24,917 bases of DNA from Chloroflexota bacterium. GTDB lineage: Bacteria > Chloroflexota > Dehalococcoidia > Lucifugimonadales > Lucifugimonadaceae. The first letter of the stretch is position 1, and the number at the start of each line of letters is the position of its first letter. The position numbers and the translations under genes are program-made. Location of the stretch: assembly GCA_030831265.1 (NCBI GenBank), contig JAURLM010000312.1:1-24917 (forward strand), written 5' to 3'. This document shows positions 1 to 7,078 of the stretch, piece by piece. The notes beneath the pieces are model-generated. The model was not told where the DNA came from. It was given only the letters and a program-made list of their open reading frames with translations, and searched no databases.

Positions 1-93
1 GCGATGAGCGTGAATGTTTTGTTCTTGCCTGTCATGGCGGTGATTATGCGTCACACAGGTGTCGCTGTCTCGCCTGTCCGAACTCGGAGAAAA

Positions 94-1275
94 CTACTCG
101 TCCCAGCGACGCCCGCGTAACTCTACCGCTACGGGGTCAACGCGCCCGCCGAGCCCAAAACCGTCCGGTATGAAAAACTCGCCGTTTTTTATCTGCTCGA
201 ACGGCTCCATAACCTCATGCCGCCATTCCACCTCGTACACCGCGTGCTCAAGCGGCAAAACATTGCCGAAAGCCGCGGTGGCGTGTGCGCTGGCAAGGAG
301 CGAAAGTGGGCCGGAAGGGCAGTGCATCGACACTGATCCGGGGTGATTGGGCTCAAGCTCCATGCCGATGCGGTACGCTTCGACGGGGCCGCCGCAAAAC
401 TTTACGTCAGGCATCACGATGTCCAGCACATCTTCCTGCATGAGCCGCTCGAAAATAGCGACTCCATAACCCATCTCTGCGCCCGCGTTCGGCAGTGGTG
501 ACCGAGCATGTATCTGTCGCATCACCTCCATGTCGTCAATGGGATCCACCGGCTCCTCGTACCAACCGGCTCCTGCCACCTTCAACTCTTCGCCAAGGGC
601 GAATCCGGAGTTCAAATCGAAGCGAGAATGGCAATCCACGTACAGCGTACGGTCTGGGCCGACGGCGTCTTTTGCCGCTCGAACGCGCTCCAGTCCCAGC
701 GAAGCGCAATTTGGCAAACCGACCTTGTTGTGCGGGCCGCGACATTCGTCAAAGGGAGCACATTTTGCGGTGATGAAACCGGCTTTCATGGCCCGTTCAG
801 CCATCTTCCCGAAAGTCTCCGGTGATCGATCAACAGGCCCGCGGTCGTTTGGCAGCATCGACCGATTTATGTTGGCGTAAAGCCGGACCTTGTTTGCCGG
901 ATCGCCGGCGTGCCCGTGCTGCTGTCGGATGTAGCGGTGCAATGGCAACTGGGCTCGCTTTGCCAGAGCGTCTGCAACGGCGCAGCGCAATCCACTCACA
1001 GCAGTAGCAAGCAATACATCTTTCTCAAGATCGGCAGGTTGTAAACGGTTGAACTTCAACACGTCATCGTCCGATGACAGCTTTTCTCCTCGCAGCTTGT
1101 TGGCGAGCCTTGCCACAACCGGTGCGACATCGCTCGCAAGCTGCGTTGCCGTTATCTCTCCTGAGCCAAATGTGCCTTCACTGTCGCCAAGCTCGAACGA
1201 TACCCAGTTCGTCTTTCCGCGAACGTGCACGGTGGAGAAATGAAGTTGAGAAGGACTAAACCAGAGTTCTGCCAT
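94..1275 (-). CDS. Enolase-superfamily (mandelate racemase/muconate lactonizing type) enzyme
   Basis: A 393-residue protein of the usual length for this superfamily, which abstracts a proton alpha to a carboxylate using Mg2+ (acid-sugar dehydratases, racemases, cycloisomerases). A capping domain (about residues 1-125) precedes a TIM barrel. Likely metal ligands are D214 (LYVDCHSRF), E240 (WYEEP) and E267 (AGAEMG). K171 (TAKCAPFD) is in the usual catalytic lysine position. D290 (MPDVKFCGG) and H318 (SMHCPSGP) resemble the Asp-His dyad of the mandelate racemase subgroup. The substrate cannot be read from sequence. It is the last gene of a minus-strand cluster, downstream of a Gfo/Idh/MocA oxidoreductase, which suggests a sugar-acid or related catabolic route. 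The ATG start lies just after a weak AGAGA-type ribosome site. Family assignment is firm; specificity is unknown. Confidence 0.9.
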   Translation of the reverse strand: MAELWFSPSQLHFSTVHVRGKTNWVSFELGDSEGTFGSGEITATQLASDVAPVVARLANKLRGEKLSSDDDVLKFNRLQPADLEKDVLLATAVSGLRCAVADALAKRAQLPLHRYIRQQHGHAGDPANKVRLYANINRSMLPNDRGPVDRSPETFGKMAERAMKAGFITAKCAPFDECRGPHNKVGLPNCASLGLERVRAAKDAVGPDRTLYVDCHSRFDLNSGFALGEELKVAGAGWYEEPVDPIDDMEVMRQIHARSPLPNAGAEMGYGVAIFERLMQEDVLDIVMPDVKFCGGPVEAYRIGMELEPNHPGSVSMHCPSGPLSLLASAHATAAFGNVLPLEHAVYEVEWRHEVMEPFEQIKNGEFFIPDGFGLGGRVDPVAVELRGRRWDE

Positions 1276-1341
1276 GTTTTGTCTCTTGCGATGTTCTGCG
1301 GCCTGGTAATGGACGGTGTCGGCTGTTTATTCAACTTGCGG

Positions 1342-1370
1342 TGAGATGCCCCGCATCGTCCGGGATGACA
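1342..1370 (-). repeat. Degenerate copy of a GTCATCC...GGCATCTC-type dispersed repeat
   Basis: Read on the minus strand this 29-base stretch starts TGTCATCCCGG and ends GGGGCATCTCA, with a CCCG/CGGG pairing inside. It resembles the class of short intergenic palindromes with a GTCATTCC...GGAATCTC outline seen in many bacterial genomes, and it shares both ends with the element at 9482-9526. It lies in the 171-base gap upstream of the enolase-superfamily gene. The match is by eye and degenerate. Confidence 0.35.
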
Positions 1371-1396
1371 CACGTTGGTTGGTAGCGCACGTGCAG

Positions 1397-1430
1397 TCCG
1401 GCTGACACCTGTCTCAAGGCATCAGCCGGA
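1397..1430 (-). terminator. Stem-loop downstream of the Gfo/Idh/MocA gene, probable terminator or 3' stabiliser
   Basis: A perfect 9-bp stem, TCCGGCTGA (1397-1405) with TCAGCCGGA (1422-1430), encloses a second short stem CCT/AGG separated by a symmetric CA/CA internal loop. It starts 17 bases beyond the stop codon of the minus-strand oxidoreductase gene. No T-run follows on the minus strand, so an intrinsic terminator is not proven; mRNA 3'-end protection or Rho-assisted ending are alternatives. Confidence 0.5.
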
Positions 1431-1446
1431 TCATAGCTAACGAAAA

Positions 1447-2622
1447 CTAGACGCCAGCCGGGCGCTTGCGGTACTTCACGTATTTGTCGCTGTTGATGAA
1501 CTCGTCGATTACGATCTTCTCGCCACCGAGGTCGTTCGACACGTTCGCAGCCAGCACTGCCGCCAGTGAGTTGATCGAACTTTCGAACGTGTTTCGCAGT
1601 AGTTCAGGCTTGCTCAACGTCACGGCCTCAGCGAACGATTTTGCCAGGTCAGTTGTGCTCTCTGCACCCATCGCAGTCGTGTGCGGCCCGGCTGAAATCA
1701 CCTTGCGCACCTGCTCAAGCGTCGGGTTCGTCTTCGGTGGCCACTCACCTTCAAAGTGGTAGTCGACGAAGTCGTTCTCCAGCTTGATCGTTCCATGTTC
1801 CCAGATGATGCAGTCATACCTGCCGTTGTAGTAGGAGCGAGCCGGTTTCGTGAAGATGATGTTGCCAAGACCGCCCTTCGCGAAGCCGTAAGTGACCTCA
1901 TAGTAGATCGGGTTGTCGCCTTCAGTGGCGTGCAACTCCTTGGGCCGTTCCACATAGTTGGCGCGTACCCACTTAACATCATCATCCGACCAGTAGCGCA
2001 TGATGTCAGTCTGGTGGATACCGGCCTCAACCATCGAAGTACCTGACCATGCGCGGTTTGCCGTCCACACCCGGTTTGCTGGCCCGCCCTGTTCCTCTGT
2101 ATGCGTGTGCTTCACGCCATGACCTTCGACCGCGCCCTCCGCGATCATCGTCATCGACGCAACCCACTTGTCTTTCAGGTAGTTGCGAATGTCTGTGTAG
2201 CCGCGGTCGTGGCGCATCTGGAAGCCGCACATTGAAAGAATGTCAGATTCCTTGATCGCCTCGTTCTGCCGCAGTACCTCGTCCAGGAACAGCGACTGTG
2301 GCTTCTCCGCGAAGACATGGATGCCGTGGCGTGCCGCGTACTCGATCTCGCCCTTGTGCTGGTTCGGCGGCATGACAAACCAGATTGCGTCCACCGTGCC
2401 GCTGTCCACCAGCTCACGCACAGACGAATACTTTTCGACGCCGGCGTCCTTGTAGTCCGGCACGAAGCGGTTGATCTTGGTGGCGTCAAGGTTGTCTGCG
2501 TACGGGTCAACGAGGGCAGCCAGGTTAACGATTTCGTCAGCCTGCAACTTGGTCAGCGCGCTGACATGCTGCAACCCGCGCTGGCCGACTCCAACAACTC
2601 CAACTCGAAGCGGTCCTGCCAT
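1447..2622 (-). CDS. Gfo/Idh/MocA family NAD(P)-dependent oxidoreductase
   Basis: A 391-residue dehydrogenase of the family that oxidises or reduces sugars, inositols and related polyols. The N-terminal Rossmann fold has the nucleotide-binding GVVGVGQRG (residues 8-16). The family EKP signature is in HVFAEKPQSL (about 103-112), and the catalytic His/Asp pair is in EAGIHQTDIMRYW (about 206-218). A C-terminal alpha/beta domain follows. The ATG has a good AGGAA ribosome site (GGAACAGGAAAG). It sits between the NHL gene upstream and the enolase-superfamily gene downstream, all on the minus strand, and a 9-bp stem-loop follows the stop. The substrate is unknown. A sugar dehydrogenase paired with an acid-sugar dehydratase would be a coherent pathway, but that is inference. 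Confidence 0.92.
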   Translation of the reverse strand: MAGPLRVGVVGVGQRGLQHVSALTKLQADEIVNLAALVDPYADNLDATKINRFVPDYKDAGVEKYSSVRELVDSGTVDAIWFVMPPNQHKGEIEYAARHGIHVFAEKPQSLFLDEVLRQNEAIKESDILSMCGFQMRHDRGYTDIRNYLKDKWVASMTMIAEGAVEGHGVKHTHTEEQGGPANRVWTANRAWSGTSMVEAGIHQTDIMRYWSDDDVKWVRANYVERPKELHATEGDNPIYYEVTYGFAKGGLGNIIFTKPARSYYNGRYDCIIWEHGTIKLENDFVDYHFEGEWPPKTNPTLEQVRKVISAGPHTTAMGAESTTDLAKSFAEAVTLSKPELLRNTFESSINSLAAVLAANVSNDLGGEKIVIDEFINSDKYVKYRKRPAGV

Positions 2623-2665
2623 CTTTCCTGTTCCTTTTCGAACTAGTGTTTCGTGCTGTGTTTTT

Positions 2666-2707
2666 GCCCCCTCCCCCGTCAGAGGGGGAGGGCCGGGGAG
2701 AGGGTGA
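2666..2707 (+). repeat. REP-like GC-rich palindrome, copy 1 of an inverted pair
   Basis: CCCTCCCCC (2669-2677) pairs with GGGGGAGGG (2684-2692) around a 6-base loop, followed by an asymmetric tail CCGGGGAGAGGGTGA. The outline is the CCCTCTCCC/GGGAGAGGG type of dispersed intergenic palindrome. A second copy in opposite orientation lies at 2766-2807, so the two form a BIME-like pair in the gap between two minus-strand genes. Confidence 0.6.
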
Positions 2708-2765
2708 CACTCTGCCCTTCATCCACTTACATACATACGAGAAGACCGTCGGCCTTACAGCCGGC

Positions 2766-2807
2766 CCGCCCCTCACTCCAACTCTCTCCCGCCCGGGGAG
2801 AGAGGAC
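2766..2807 (-). repeat. REP-like GC-rich palindrome, copy 2 of an inverted pair
   Basis: CTCTCTCCC (2782-2790) pairs with GGGAGAGAG (2796-2804) around a 5-base loop. On the plus strand the asymmetric flank CCCCTCACTCCAA precedes the hairpin, the mirror image of the tail of the copy at 2666-2707. It lies 11 bases beyond the stop codon of the NHL gene, so it may also act as a 3'-end structure for that transcript. Confidence 0.6.
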
Positions 2808-2817
2808 TTTTCGCTCT

Positions 2818-3840
2818 CTAAGTTGATGCTGACTGGTAAACCTGGAAGCGGTGGCGGTTCGTCTCCAGGACGTACAGCCGGCCTTTTTTGTCCACCTGCA
2901 CCGCAACCGGATCCCAGAAATATGATTCGATCCGTGCCGAAATTTCGTGCGGGTCAGTGGCGTCAACTTCGATAACTGGTTGGAACGACTTCCGAGCACG
3001 GAACTCATCCTGATTGGCGTCGAGATACTCGGTAGCCCATGGAGAAAGAGTCGCCTGTCCGCGCAGCTTCGTCTGGAACTTCCAGTTGGTGTCGAACACC
3101 TGCACGCGCTGGTTCATCCAGTCTGCAACGTAGATAAAGCCATCCGGGCCAACAGCAACGTCTGATGGGCGGTTGAACTTGCCATCCGCGCTGCCGTGTC
3201 CACCGTGAGAATCGATAAACTCGCCATCCGGCGCGAATCGCTGGATACGGTCATTCCGCCAGTCTGCCACGTAGACCTGTCCATCAGGCCCCACGTCAAT
3301 GCCCCACGGCAGGTTGAACTGAGATCGACGGTGTCCCGGTGCACCGAACTGCGCAATGTACTTTCCCCGCATCGTGAATGTCTGGACGCGGTGGTTCAGG
3401 TGGTCGACCACAAGCAGGTCGCCATCACGGTTGAACGCCAGCCCGCTTGGTCCTGAAATCTGCCCGGGTTTGTCACCCGCCGTGCCCCAGTGCCGCAGGT
3501 AGTTGTTCTGCGCGTCGAACTCCGTAATGCGGTTCAGGCTGTCATCAGCAACGAACAGGTGATTGTTCGGCCCTATAGCCAGGGCAGACGGGCGCGTGAA
3601 TTGGCCTTCACCGGTCCCGAAACTCCCAAACTCACCATAAAAAGTGTGCTTCAGATCAGTTTCGACAATCCTCATTCCCGGCGTCGCTACTGGTGAACTA
3701 CGGCTGAGCACAAAGATATGACCATCATCCCGTACAGCCATATCTACAGGCAAATGGAAGCCGCGCCCGCCGAAGTCGGCGGTGAAGCCTACTGTGGTGG
3801 CATAGCTAATCTTGTAGGTGGGTTTTGCCTGTGTTGCCAT
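2818..3840 (-). CDS. NHL-repeat beta-propeller protein
   Basis: A 340-residue protein made almost entirely of NHL repeats, with six copies by eye. Each has the outline of a proline-containing loop, a GPDG-type turn, YVAD and an RVQ.F strand, for example FTRPSALAIGPNNHLFVADD, FNLPWGIDVGPDGQVYVADW, FNRPSDVAVGPDGFIYVADW and the last FWDPVAVQVDKKGRLYVLE. That predicts one closed six-bladed propeller. An insert of about 45 residues lies between the fifth and last blades. No signal peptide or membrane segment is visible, so it is probably cytoplasmic unless exported in another way. NHL propellers bind protein, RNA or small ligands, and some are lyases; no catalytic motif is evident. It follows the DUF1800 gene after 63 bases. 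The ATG start has no clear ribosome site. Confidence 0.88.
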   Translation of the reverse strand: MATQAKPTYKISYATTVGFTADFGGRGFHLPVDMAVRDDGHIFVLSRSSPVATPGMRIVETDLKHTFYGEFGSFGTGEGQFTRPSALAIGPNNHLFVADDSLNRITEFDAQNNYLRHWGTAGDKPGQISGPSGLAFNRDGDLLVVDHLNHRVQTFTMRGKYIAQFGAPGHRRSQFNLPWGIDVGPDGQVYVADWRNDRIQRFAPDGEFIDSHGGHGSADGKFNRPSDVAVGPDGFIYVADWMNQRVQVFDTNWKFQTKLRGQATLSPWATEYLDANQDEFRARKSFQPVIEVDATDPHEISARIESYFWDPVAVQVDKKGRLYVLETNRHRFQVYQSAST

Positions 3841-3903
3841 GATGTCTACGAGTTGATCTGTGTGCTTGTTTTCTTGTTCAGGTAATCCCCGTTGGGCGGT
3901 CCG

Positions 3904-5355
3904 TCAGGCCAGTTGAAACTCTCTTGTCGCAACAGAAAGCTGCAACACGGCAATCACAACCTGTTCCACCTCCGCACGCTTCGCTTTGCCTCCGCCGGGT
4001 AGTTCAGCCATCTGTTCGCGAGCGAAGTTCACGACGGCTTCACGAGTCTCCGTGTCCAGTTCCAGGTGTCCCAGGTGGGCAAGACATTCATCCACCATGG
4101 TGCCTGCATCGCCGTCATCAGTAAGCGGCATCACGGCATCGACGATCGCCCTCACGCCAGGTCGTGAAAGATCACCAAGCACCTTGCTGGCGTAGTTCAC
4201 GCGCTGCATCATTGCACCGGTGTTCACCCACTCCTCTGCGCCGTGCCAGCCCTCCACGCTTGGTGGGTTGAGCAGGCCCTGTCCCATGTACCCGCATGAG
4301 GCTGTGGCGTCGTACACATCCATCGTCGGCCAGTCGTATCCGCCTGACAGCCTGAGTGAGCCTACCACCACTTCAACCGGGCTCTTGATGCGAGCGTTGT
4401 GCACTGCCTGGGCCTTAAAGAAATCAGAGTTGAACGTTGTCCGTAGCATCTCGCCAATGTTGTAGCCGGAGCGGAAATATGCCTCGGCCATCTGCTCAAT
4501 GGCGTCCGGGTCACGCGGCGGGAGATGCGGCCACTGTGGAACCGGGAGTTCATCTGCAACGAAGTAGTGGTACAGGTGGCGTGCGATGAAACGTGCTGTT
4601 GCAGGCTGCTTTGCGATGATGTCCACGATCTCGTCACCGTTGAAATTCCCGGTTTGCCCCAGGAACGTCTTCTCACCAAAATCGTGGTCAGACTCGTCGA
4701 ACTTGAACTGCCATGCGATGTATCCGTAAGGTCGCGCCGTGTTGTTTCGCATCTTCTGTACGTTGTACGGCATGTTGGCAATGGTCCAGCCGGTGAAGGC
4801 GCGAGAGCACTCGTAGATATCCTTCTCGGTGTAGTTGCCGACGCCCATCGAGAACAGTTCAAGAATCTCGCGGCCATAGTTCTCGTTGATCGCGTTTCCG
4901 TGGTTGTCATTGTTGTCCAACCACATCAGCATCGCCGGGTCCCTGGACAAACCAAGAAGCAGGTCCCGGTAGCTGCCCAGCCCCAGCTTTCGGAACATCT
5001 CTATCTGCGTAACGATCACCTTGCCCTGGATTAGCTTGGTCTGGCCAGTTGCGAAGACGCGGTGCCAGAACAAAGCGATCTTTTCCAGGAGCGGCGCGTT
5101 TGTGGTGACCATCCGGTACATCCAGTTGGAGCCAGCGGCCGGCTGAATACGCAGGTCAGACTGGTCAACGTGATACCGCCGGATGATGTCCTGCGGCATG
5201 GATTCGACGCTGGGCGGGTCGAGCAGGTGCTCTACCGTGGCCTCGTAGCCAAGCTCAGCGAAGTGTTCGATTTCTGCTCGCGTGCCGCCAAAACCTGCTC
5301 GACGCAGCAGATGAGCTATTAGCCCTGTGTCTGTGCCAGTAGCACTGGTGACCAT
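3904..5355 (-). CDS. DUF1800 domain-containing protein
   Basis: A 483-residue protein matching DUF1800 along its whole length. Typical segments are LLRRAGFGGTRAEIEHF near the N-terminus, LLEKIALFWHRVFATGQ, GREILELFSMGVGNYTEKDIYE, RAFTGWTI, DFGEKTFLGQTGNFNGDEIVDII and RIKSPVEVVVGSLRL. The biochemical function of the family is not established. Members are usually exported and paired with a DUF1501 protein, but here no DUF1501 gene is adjacent and no signal peptide is visible. The ATG is well supported by GGAGG six bases upstream. It is the first gene of the minus-strand cluster ending in the enolase-superfamily enzyme. Domain identity is firm; role is unknown. Confidence 0.9.
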   Translation of the reverse strand: MVTSATGTDTGLIAHLLRRAGFGGTRAEIEHFAELGYEATVEHLLDPPSVESMPQDIIRRYHVDQSDLRIQPAAGSNWMYRMVTTNAPLLEKIALFWHRVFATGQTKLIQGKVIVTQIEMFRKLGLGSYRDLLLGLSRDPAMLMWLDNNDNHGNAINENYGREILELFSMGVGNYTEKDIYECSRAFTGWTIANMPYNVQKMRNNTARPYGYIAWQFKFDESDHDFGEKTFLGQTGNFNGDEIVDIIAKQPATARFIARHLYHYFVADELPVPQWPHLPPRDPDAIEQMAEAYFRSGYNIGEMLRTTFNSDFFKAQAVHNARIKSPVEVVVGSLRLSGGYDWPTMDVYDATASCGYMGQGLLNPPSVEGWHGAEEWVNTGAMMQRVNYASKVLGDLSRPGVRAIVDAVMPLTDDGDAGTMVDECLAHLGHLELDTETREAVVNFAREQMAELPGGGKAKRAEVEQVVIAVLQLSVATREFQLA

Positions 5356-5627
5356 TCTCCGCCTCCGATGTGGGTGGGATTCTCAGGTGGAGCTTTGCCA
5401 GGTGGGGTTTTGAAATATGGCCGGATTATATGCGTATCTTGCAGAGATAGGGGCGATGCACTGACTACATGCTTGAGGCGATGGTCAGCGAAACCGGGTA
5501 CCTGCCATGCGTTCCGCAAGCGGAGACCCCTGTAGGGCGCGATAGCCAGTGATTGTTTGACGCAGTGGATTCCCCCAGCGTACTCTCGGCGTACAAATCG
5601 GACTTTGAAGGACACTGGCAGAGGCGA
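5356..5627. other. Gene-free 272-base region with repeat fragments between divergent genes
   Basis: No convincing gene is present. It must hold the promoters of the DUF1800 gene (minus) and the TM2 gene (plus), but I cannot place them. Three blocks match, on the opposite strand, blocks in the 9429-9480 gap: AGGTGGAGCTTTGCCA (5385-5400), TAGGGGCGATGCAC (5448-5461) and a 22-base block at 5504-5525. A small hairpin TCCGC-AA-GCGGA lies within 5513-5524, and TGTAGGGCGCGAT at 5531-5543 is another variant of the second block. Confidence 0.55.
5385..5543 (+). repeat. Dispersed intergenic repeat, rearranged fragments
   Basis: Contains AGGTGGAGCTTTGCCA (5385-5400), TAGGGGCGATGCAC (5448-5461), a 22-base block starting GCCATGCG and ending GCGGAG (5504-5525) and TGTAGGGCGCGAT (5531-5543). 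By eye these match minus-strand sequence at 9430-9480: 14 of 16, 13 of 14 and 17 of 22 bases for the first three. Block order differs between the two sites, as expected for decayed or recombined copies. Confidence 0.5.
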
Positions 5628-6041
5628 ATGACAACAACCCGAGCGAGAACGGCAGACGAGGTGTACTGCGTTTCATGCGGCAGGCCTATTCCGGAGTCTG
5701 CCGCGTTCTGTACACACTGCGGTGCCAGCCAGAGCCCCGGAGGTCAGCCTCCGCCTCCGCATTACGCGTCGCCGCCCCCATACGGCTACGGTGCACCACC
5801 ACCGTATGCGACTCAGCAACGCTACTCAGTTCATGGGCGTGACAAGTGGATAGCGGTCGTGCTGGCGTTCTTCCTGGGCGGGTTCGGCATCCACAAGTTT
5901 TATCTTGGCAAGACAGCGCAGGGATTCTTGTACCTGCTTTTCTTCTGGACGTTCATTCCCTGGATAGTTTCGTTCATTGAGTTCATCATCTACCTGCTGA
6001 CTCCAGAAGACGTGTTCCGGGCAAAGTACCCGTATTCGTAG
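5628..6041 (+). CDS. Zinc-ribbon and TM2 domain membrane protein
   Basis: A 137-residue protein from the ATG at 5628. A zinc ribbon at the N-terminus carries C14, C17, C28 and C31 (YCVSCGRPIP ... FCTHCGAS). A Pro/Tyr/Gly-rich linker of about 35 residues follows. A TM2 domain then gives two membrane helices, the first in WIAVVLAFFLGGFGIHKFYL and the second in FLYLLFFWTFIPWIVSFIEF. TM2 proteins are common and mostly uncharacterised. The reading frame stays open upstream to a TTG at 5553, but those 25 residues look unrelated to the family and the ATG directly precedes the zinc ribbon. No strong ribosome site is visible. It converges on the cyclase gene with a 30-base gap. Domain calls are firm; function is unknown. 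Confidence 0.85.
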   Translation: MTTTRARTADEVYCVSCGRPIPESAAFCTHCGASQSPGGQPPPPHYASPPPYGYGAPPPYATQQRYSVHGRDKWIAVVLAFFLGGFGIHKFYLGKTAQGFLYLLFFWTFIPWIVSFIEFIIYLLTPEDVFRAKYPYS

Positions 6042-6071
6042 GATGTTTTCAGCGCTCCCCGGATGAGACGC

Positions 6072-6848
6072 CTAACTAATTGACGCGACGCGTACTGCGA
6101 CCGGCTCCGAGCGACCGCGCACAGTTAGTGTTTTTTGCTCCGCGTTCGGCAACAAATCCTCGGCCAGCTCGTAAAGCTCTTCACTCAGTACCAGCTGGCC
6201 GGGAGCCGCTTCAGCCTGCAACCTCGCAGCGACATTTACCGTGTCCCCGAGTGCGGTGAACTCGTTCTCATCAGTTTCACTGATCCTGCCAACCCACGCA
6301 TCGCCCGCGTATAGGCCAATGCCAACACCCGGCGTCACATCCCCCCATTCGGTACTTGAAACAGCCCTGTGTAGTTCAATTGCTGCCTCTACTGACGCGC
6401 GGCGATAAGCGGCCCCCGCCAGCGGGAAGAACAGGGCCATAACCTCGTCGCCGATCATCTTGTCGATCAGTGCCCTGCGCGGCACCAGAGCCATCGTGCT
6501 GACCTTGTAGAAGTGGTTGAGCAATTTGGCGAACTTTATGTGTCCAAGCTCTTCGGCAAGTCGGGTCGATCCACGTATATCTGCGAACAGCACGACTGTA
6601 TCGATCTCGATGCCACCTGCAGGCATTGATGTGGTGCACCTGTTACACAGACTGGGATTCTTCTTCCACGGCTTGAAACCCATCAGCTTGCCAATGACAC
6701 CGCCAACACCCGCAAAAGGTACGCGGCAAACCTGGCACCGTGGTTCGGTGGGTAGCAACGCCAGCGGCGTCCAGTGCTGGTGTGCAAGTATCTTGCGCCA
6801 CGCTTCATCGTTTTCAGGATCGTATTTGTCGTATTGAACGTCAGGCAT
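6072..6848 (-). CDS. Class III adenylate/guanylate cyclase with N-terminal zinc-ribbon-like domain
   Basis: A 258-residue soluble protein. Residues 30-75 hold two CxxC knuckles (C38/C41 in CQVC, C68/C71 in CNRC) separated by a glycine-rich PFAGVGGVIGKLMGF loop and NPSLCNRC. Residues 84-258 form a class III nucleotidyl cyclase catalytic domain. Metal-binding aspartates are D90 (LFADIRGST) and D134 (MIGDEVMALF), and N205 and R209 (NVAARL) match the transition-state residues. K130 and D202 sit where adenine-specifying residues occur, favouring cAMP, though this should not be taken as proof. The essential residues appear intact, so it is probably active. No membrane segment is seen; the cysteine module may sense metal or redox state (inference). 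It is divergent from ffh across 230 bases. No strong ribosome site precedes the ATG. Confidence 0.88.
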   Translation of the reverse strand: MPDVQYDKYDPENDEAWRKILAHQHWTPLALLPTEPRCQVCRVPFAGVGGVIGKLMGFKPWKKNPSLCNRCTTSMPAGGIEIDTVVLFADIRGSTRLAEELGHIKFAKLLNHFYKVSTMALVPRRALIDKMIGDEVMALFFPLAGAAYRRASVEAAIELHRAVSSTEWGDVTPGVGIGLYAGDAWVGRISETDENEFTALGDTVNVAARLQAEAAPGQLVLSEELYELAEDLLPNAEQKTLTVRGRSEPVAVRVASIS

Positions 6849-7078
6849 GATTTTCTGAAACCGGCATAAAGTTGGTCACTCTCGCAGACTATAGCTGCTT
6901 TGCAGAGGCCGGTGAAAAGACAGATTCGTAACGGCATCGGCTCTGTGCTGAAGGAAACCTGGCAAGTTTGATAACTACACACAGGGCGCAATCAGGTGTC
7001 CGGCCGCACAAGCGGTTATCCTGTAATAAGTCAACATCACCTGCTGCACAGCACTCACTTATGTCCGACTGAGCAAAT
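6849..7078. other. Divergent intergenic region between the cyclase gene and ffh
   Basis: 230 bases that must carry promoters for both flanking genes. I see A/T-rich -10-like sequences (for example TGTAATAAG near 7021-7029 on the plus strand) but no convincing paired -35. No SRP RNA, tRNA or riboswitch-like structure was recognised. Confidence 0.3.

Noticed and set aside
300..330. GGCCGGAAGGGCAG resembling the conserved tip of SRP RNA
   Set aside because: It lies inside the enolase-superfamily coding sequence and has no surrounding SRP RNA stem; the likeness is short and accidental.
59..1259. Several plus-strand open frames of 60-120 residues
   Set aside because: They lie antisense to the well-supported enolase-superfamily gene, have no recognisable domains and overlap each other.
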